A stretch of DNA of 64,000 nucleotides from Turbatrix aceti (Eukaryota; Nematoda; Chromadorea; Rhabditida; Panagrolaimidae), in NCBI GenBank assembly GCA_963969345.1, contig OZ017768.1:9076718-9140717 (forward strand). The letters are read 5' to 3'. The translations under genes and the position numbers were made by a program. The notes under the pieces are model-generated. The model made no database searches. It was given only the letters and a program-made list of their open reading frames with translations, and was not told the origin of the DNA. This document shows, one piece after another, positions 58,138-64,000 of the stretch. The stretch's first letter is position 1, and each line of letters begins with the position of its first letter.

Positions 58138-59863
58138 CCTCGAAGAACCCGAGTCCCAGCCGTGGTCGGTTCGATGGAAATGGATCACATGCTTGGGAGA
58201 ACGAACGACAGCGCTGAAAAAAAAAACAATGTAAATACAAATCAAAAACAAAAAGGATCAGATTGTTGCCCTTAACACGTACTTTGGCGTTTATCAAGTC
58301 AACGCAAAGCATAGCGACTGTAGTGGCCGTAATATCCCGTCATTGATTAAGACCAAAATACAGAAAAAAACGATTATTGGTCCAAGTTTTGACGGGATTT
58401 AAAAAAATAGAAGACAAAAACCAACCTTCGGTACATGGAAAATAAAAACCACGGTAATTTGAGGATCAGTCCGAAAAAGCACATCTGAAACGAAACAAAC
58501 AAATAAGCAAAACAATTACAAAAAAACAAAAATTGTTGATGCTAACACGTTCTTCAGCAGCGGAATAGCAAAGCTCCAAAGAATAGCGACAGTAGCAACA
58601 CATATTTTTCCGTCATTGATTAAGCCAGGAATCTAATATCACGACTGATGGCCAAGTTTTGACGGATGCAAAGAAGTAAAAACTCACCGAATTTCATCGC
58701 CGCTGAAATGCCGAAGACGAAAGACTGGGTGGGATTCATGCGTCCGTGATTTGACGACCTAAAAAACAAAAATGTTCAAAATCGTATTTAGAAATTTAAT
58801 TTTTGAGTGTAGCTACTAACACGTTCTTTCACCTTGGAAAAACAAAAAGTCAAAGAATAGCGACAGTAATAGCCTGTGATTTACCGTTTTTATATAAACT
58901 CCAAACCAATTAATTGGCAGGGTCAAGAGAAAACGGATATTCTTCCCCGAATTAACAAATTCACTTACAAGTATCAAACGATCGTTTCCAGCGTCGTCGT
59001 ATCCATTGTTGGGGTGCATGGAATCTTAAAACATAAATTTATTTTGTACTTCAGAAAATCAAAAAAAAAAATTAAATTTGTAGGTCCTTAAATAAACAGA
59101 CGCGTCCACAAAAAAAGCATCCAATAAAAATATCAGGATCAATCGTAAATAATTTAGCGCACATATGACACTCAATATGATACGACTAATCAAATCAAGC
59201 TCTTAAGATACGCGTAGACTTAATTTTTATAAAAAAAAATTTACCGAAAGATACCGAGGATTTGTATTGCTGCAATTTGGAAATCGGTTGTTTGGATCAA
59301 ACATCGCTGTCCTGGATCTGAAAAACGACAGACATAACAATTTTGATTCGCAAATAAATAATTTTTTGTAGCTACTAACACGTTCTTTCACTTTGGAAAC
59401 ACAAAAAGTCAAAGAATAGCGACAGTAGTAGCATGTTATTTACCGTTTTTATATAAACTCCAAACCAATAAACTGGCCGGGTCAAGAGAAAACGGATTTT
59501 TTTGACAAACAACAAATTCACTCACCTGCATCAAACGATCGTTTCCGGCGTAGAGTCATGTGATGCCGGTGTGCACGGAGTCCTGAAAACAAATTGAATA
59601 ATTTGAGCATAGATTTGTATAAAAAAATATATTTGTAGGTCCTTAAAAAATTGACAGCGTCAAAAAAAGCGTCTAATAAAAACAAAAGGATCAATCGTGA
59701 TTTAGCGCACATATGACACTCAAAATGATACAAATAATCAAATCAAGCTCTTAAGATACGCCAAAAGCAAGCTAATATTTTTATAAAAACTCGAACTTAC
59801 CGAAAATGAGAAAAGTTGTCGCAAGTAGAACCTGAACGCGAAAATATCGGAAAGTTGATTCAT
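58138..59863 (-). other. Array of short duplicated exon-like modules
   Basis: On the minus strand there are seven short blocks with acceptor and donor sites: 59801-59863, 59526-59582, 59245-59317, 58969-59024, 58688-58758, 58430-58487 and 58138-58213. The first begins with ATG six bases after TTTCAG (MNQLSDIFAFRFYL), as in trans-spliced genes. Several blocks are related: MHPNNGYDDAGNDR, MFDPNNRFPNCS and RMNPTQSF share a start, and 59526 and 58969 both contain GGAAACGATCGTTTGAT. No single reading frame crosses all of them, so this may be a decaying, alternatively spliced or non-coding gene. Confidence 0.35.
58800..59820. repeat. Tandem duplication of a 560-bp intron-exon module
   Basis: 58805-59215 and 59370-59760 share long similar stretches: TAACACGTTCTTTCAC, AAAGAATAGCGACAGTA, ATATAAACTCCAAACCAAT, GGTCAAGAGAAAACGGAT, TTTGTAGGTCCTTAAA, TTTAGCGCACATATGACACT and CAAATCAAGCTCTTAAGATA. 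A shorter relative of the first part recurs near 58305 and 58595. Confidence 0.9.
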
Positions 59864-60152
59864 GAATTCCTGAAACCATTTTTTTTGGTTAACCAAACCA
59901 AGGTTTCACGTTTATACAATTAACAAGTCACGAGATTCAAGAAAAAACGCGTGAGAAGGAAAAAAAACGAAAAAAAGACGCGATTGAAGGAAAAATGAGA
60001 CCTCAGGAAAAACAGCAGATTCACTCCAGAAAAAAAAGCTAATGCCTGTACAGGATATCACCAAATCGCATAGCGCCAATGAAGAAAAAAAAACAAAAAC
60101 AAAAAAAATCAAACAAATTCAAGTTGATTGGCAGTTGGCTTGGATCGCCTTT

Positions 60153-60835
60153 CTACCAAACATTTCGCCCGTAGCGAATTTCATTGGAGGCACCACCGCC
60201 GCCGCCGCCACCGCCACTGCCATCGTAATATTGCTGACGGTTGTTGTGATGGTATTGGTTTTGTTGTTGTTGGCTGCCATGAAACGAGCGGGCGCGATTC
60301 TTGTCTTGGTAACGATAGGGAATATGATTTGGCTGGGGAGTGTAGTAGCCAGCACTGCCCTGGTGGAAACGACGGACAAGTTCTTGTTCCTGTTTTTTTA
60401 GCTGGAACCACTCTTTTTCCTAAAAAAAAAGTTTGCATTGTACAATAAAATTCAGAAAAAGCTAAAAAAATCAAACAGCGTTCAAAAACGCATTTGCAAA
60501 AAATTCTACGAAAAACAAAAAAACCAACCTTCTCAGATTTGTTGCGAGGCTTGACGGTCAGTGGCATCCCAAAAAGACGAATTCTGTCCAGCATTTTGCA
60601 AGCAAAAATTACGCTTTCTTCGCTGGCAAACTCGCAAAACGCGTATCTGTTTTTGTCGTCGCGGATGTTTACGGAATAGATCGGTCCTATCTAAAAAAAA
60701 CACTTTTGAAGGTAAAACATGCAAAGAACACCAAATTTTTCCTACCTGAACAAAAAGTTCTTCAAGAAGCTCTTTCGTGACATCTTCGTGGATATTGGAA
60801 ATGAATACCGTGCGTTCGGCTTGATCGGAAGACAT
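60153..60835 (-). CDS. RBM7/RBM11-like RNA-binding protein
   Basis: Exons 60746-60835, 60529-60690 and 60153-60419 join in frame to 172 residues. The first 80 residues are one RRM: RNP2 is TVFISNI, RNP1-like RYAFCEFA, with the RBM7-type ending LFGMPLTVKPRNK. The C-terminal half is rich in Gln, Tyr, Asn and Gly (SQQQQNQYHHNNRQQ, then a run of glycines), so disordered. RBM7 is the RNA-binding subunit of the NEXT complex that feeds nuclear RNAs to the exosome; this is shorter than human RBM7. Other one-RRM proteins are an alternative. A TTTATTAG acceptor precedes the ATG by about 20 bases, suggesting trans-splicing. Confidence 0.85.
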
Positions 60836-62472
60836 AACGCCGATCTCAGATCTAATAAATCGAAAACAAAAAGTATATGAAAAAGGAAAAAAGAATCAAC
60901 TGGAGGAACAAAAAATCTAGAAAAAAAACGCAAATGTCATCAAAATCAACGCGCACAATAACAACTGATTTTAGGCAAGGTAATAAAATTTTTTGGCAAA
61001 GTGTTCTGTTATGAGAAAAAATCATAAAATCGAATATTCCAGACTTTTCTCGAACTCTGATACCAAAACAAAACACACGACGACAAACAAGCGGCATCAA
61101 AGTGCATTTTTTCCCGTGCTAACCGGAACTAAAAAACGAAAGCATAAACATTTCTACGGATTTATTTTTCATTTGATGGGAAAAAAATTCACGTGCAGGA
61201 TCGCAAATAAATTAATGTCACGTGATTACCCTCAAATTAACTCAAATTGTCCGTCAATCAACTGAGACTAATTTGAAGATTCAAAAAACAAAGAGCACTC
61301 GACCTCGATCCTTGCTCGATCGCCAATGCACCCGAAGGCACTCAAAATACATATATTATTTTTTTTCGGGATGAAAGACAAACACGCATCAGAGCACGCG
61401 CGCGCGCATTTTCTTCCCTCCGAGAGTGCGCACGCTTTGAGTGGTCTTTAGCCGCAAGCAGCATGCACTGGAGCAGCTTCGGTGGGACATTTTCAGTCAT
61501 CATTGCTAGCGGTGGTGGTTCGGTTCGGTCGACGACTAGAAAAAGCGAGAAAAGAAAGCAACAACGAGTTTCTTCTTTTCTACGTTCAGCTGCTGGACAC
61601 ACGATTTACTGACTTATAGACTGACTACGACGGCTGCTGCGGTAGTGTCAGTCGGCTAGGCTATTGGGTGGTTGAAAAAACCGAACGACTCTGCATCAAC
61701 GTTGTCATCATCATCAACTCCGTCGTCTTCGGTCGACGAGACGGATTTCAGTCTACCTACCTTCATTTATAGGTACACAGGCGGCGCTGTCTTCTTCATA
61801 TCAATCACGTACGTTTATTTATGTTCAAAATAAATTTTTAACCTATTTTTTATTCCCTGCCCGGAGAAATTTCGTTTAATCAATAAAATTTGGTCTTACT
61901 AAAAAATTATGCACGTTCGATCTTCAGTTTTAAAAACATGTCAACTGAAAATAATTGGTTAATTTTTTTTACTGCTTTCCGTTTTGTTTAACTGAATGAT
62001 CAATCTTTTATCTACGTGAAAGGAAAATTAGTCCCTCGTTCAACTTTGTACTCCATTAATCACGTACGCCGCCTTTAACCCTGCCCTGAGCAAAAAGACT
62101 TTTTGCCATGCTTCCGGCTCGTATTCATTTTTCATTTTAATGTTAACTGACACCAAAAATCAAGATCAACCTGGTTTGATATTGATTAATTTTTTTAGGA
62201 AAAAAAAGAGAAACGAAACTCTGACCTGACATCCAACTCAACACAACTTGTTTGTGTGCTGTCCCTGTCACCATCGTCTTCGTTATCTCTCTCCTCTTTT
62301 TTACCTACCCACACGCACACGTAGACAATTATATTTTTCTACATCATCATCATCATTGGACTAAAAAAAACGGGAACTGATTGTAACTAAAAAGTACAAC
62401 GCAAACAAATTTCTTCTTGTCTCTAAATTGTGAACGCACCTAAAACTCGGCAATTTACTAATTGCCACGAGA
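60836..62472. other. Divergent intergenic region
   Basis: Lies between two genes that point away from each other, so both promoters should be here. A GC-richer stretch at 61300-61770 contains a GCGCGCGCG run and CATCATCATC. TTAATT-rich sequence follows. No supported exon. Confidence 0.45.
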
Positions 62473-64000
62473 ATGACAATTGACGTGAGCAACGGAACAA
62501 GCTCTGAAGAACAGTACGTGCCTGAGAACAAAATTGAAGGTAAGTAAATATTTTTTTCGTACATGGATTTCCCAGACTATATTTCATTCTCTTCAGATAA
62601 TATGACTACTGACAACTCGACGTCCAAAAACAATGACACTACAACCACCGAATCTGTCGAAGAGTTCAAACTTTTTATGTACAAGGTAAGGCCATGTTTA
62701 ACATAAAAGGGGATGAAAAGTAACAAAAAAAAGTACACAAGTGCTAGCCTAAAGACTAAAGAATCAATGATCAAGTGATGTATCGAGAGTCAACGATCAA
62801 TCTAGAAAAGAAAGCTTTGTAGGCCACAGCGTGCACAAAATACCCCAAAAAAACACAATAGATCAGAGCACGTAGGCCGAAAGTAAGAAGAAACGAGAAG
62901 AAGAAGAGTAAAAGTAACGATTGAACGTCCAAGTTCTGTAGAAGTAACGTTAGTGTACATGTTACTCTTTGAACGATTTTGGATACGGTAGGGGAGTATG
63001 AATGGAATGACAAATTTCGTTTCGAGATCATCTTTTCGTTTTCTGTGGTTTACATTCGTTCTTTTTTACGATAGTTTTTCTTCCAATCTTTTGTATTTTT
63101 TTATAAATTTTATATCTTTTGGTATGTTTATTTACCATCACGCGGAGTTGTGTGGGGTAATCTTTGGCTTGTTGTTTTTATAGTGACTGATAAAACAACC
63201 ACACGGGGGAAAAGGCTGATTGTTGTTTATTTTGATGAAGTGCCTCCTGCAAAACGCTTTTTTATTACAGACCCAGGAAGTTCGGCGATCGATAGTCACG
63301 GAATTGCTGAAAAGTGGACGGGTATCCCCTGACCTGATCGCTGGCCTTCACGCTACGTTCGAACTTTTGACAAATGCGAATACCAAATCCTTCCTTCGCC
63401 AGATGGTCGTCAACGCAAATCGACGATTTGAAATCAATATCCGTGACGAAATTGTTGGACTTGAAAAGGACATTAGCTACCTGAAGGAAATCAATAGGAT
63501 CGCTGAAACTTACAACCTGAATTCTCTGACCGAAATTCGCAAAAAAGTGGACCTGGCTTCGATCCTCGCACGATACCATCCCATTTCACAGGAAAAATTC
63601 TACGAAGAAGTCGACGCGTGTACGGCTTTTCTAAAAACCTACGCGGAAAGCGCCGTCGCAGACGGCAGAAAGCCTATCCTGATCACCGACTGGGATGGCA
63701 CGATGAAGGATTACTGCTCGCAGTACGCAACCAACCTCCAGCCTGTCTTCAGCGCCGTCGGCATGGCACAGTTTTCGGAGTTGTTCACGCGACTCTCCGC
63801 GGTTCTTACGGCCGGGCCGTTGAAGGGACCTGGTATTCTCGACCTCACGGCACTCCCCATCGATGGATCCATGCTGTTTAGCGGCAGCTGGGGTAGAGAA
63901 TGGTGGCTCAAGGGAAAACGTCTCGTACACAACAATGATATCTCTTTGGAGGGTATCGATACGCTTAATCGCTTCAATGACGAGGTTTGTCGGGATTTTG
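62473..64000 (+). CDS. gob-1: Trehalose-6-phosphate phosphatase, 3'-partial
   Basis: Removes phosphate from trehalose 6-phosphate in trehalose synthesis; in nematodes its loss is toxic through build-up of the phosphate. Exons 62473-62539, 62597-62685 and 63271 to the window end join in frame (at least 295 residues). The N-terminus is a disordered Thr/Asn/Ser-rich stretch, followed by a helical domain (EEFKLFMYKTQEVRRSI onward) and then the HAD-type phosphatase with motif I ITDWDGTMKDYCSQYATN, where the two aspartates of DxD are present. LTAGPLKGPGILDLTALPID and GSWGREWWLKGKR follow, as in nematode enzymes. Motifs II-IV lie beyond the window. A GAG|GTTTGT at about 63984 could be a donor. The symbol follows C. 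elegans GOB-1. Confidence 0.94.

Overview
The window is best read as nuclear DNA of a nematode. The evidence is: an ABL kinase whose SH3 domain carries the extra residues I associate with nematode ABL-1; a trehalose-6-phosphate phosphatase of the nematode GOB-1 type; a small saposin-like (caenopore-type) secreted protein; a divergent CK1/TTBK-like kinase; a short interstitial run of the nematode telomere repeat TTAGGC; short AT-rich introns with TTTTCAG acceptors; and several first coding exons that begin just after such an acceptor, as expected for spliced-leader trans-splicing. No species can be named from the sequence alone.

Layout. 0-6 kb: abl-1 (+), lacking its first exon(s). 6.9-11.6 kb: a secreted acid-sphingomyelinase-like phosphodiesterase (+), with a complete seven-exon gene of unknown function nested on the same strand in its first intron. 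13.5-15.4 kb: a GT10 fucosyltransferase (+). 15.8 kb: a tiny secreted peptide gene (-). 16.9-18.3 kb: a CK1-like kinase (+) with a tRNA-Asp in its second intron. 19.5 kb: a Cys-rich secreted peptide precursor (+). 20.0-20.6 kb: a 616-bp foldback element. 22.6-27.4 kb: a five-exon gene (-) with an N-terminal PB1/ubiquitin-like domain, beside a tRNA-Asn. 27.6-50.4 kb: a gene-poor stretch rich in repeats and inverted-repeat elements that holds one clear gene, the saposin-like protein at 42.5-43.2 kb (-). 55.4-57.4 kb: an SLC17-type transporter (+), possibly with upstream microexons from 50.4 kb. 57.6-59.9 kb: a decayed mariner fragment and an array of duplicated exon-like modules (-). 60.2-60.8 kb: an RBM7-like RNA-binding protein (-). 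62.5 kb to the end: the 5' part of trehalose-6-phosphate phosphatase (+).

The genes do not form one pathway; this is ordinary eukaryotic gene order with no operon-like spacing. The unusual content is mobile and repetitive DNA: four unrelated long inverted repeats with arms of about 290-680 bp, a 33-bp-TIR element with a 150-bp tandem duplication, a 29-bp tandem repeat family around the fucosyltransferase gene, RTE-type retrotransposon fossils, and three small secreted proteins or peptides that simple ORF length filters could miss. I see no clearly new multi-gene system. The best candidates for something undescribed are the nested gene, the two peptide genes and the foldback elements.
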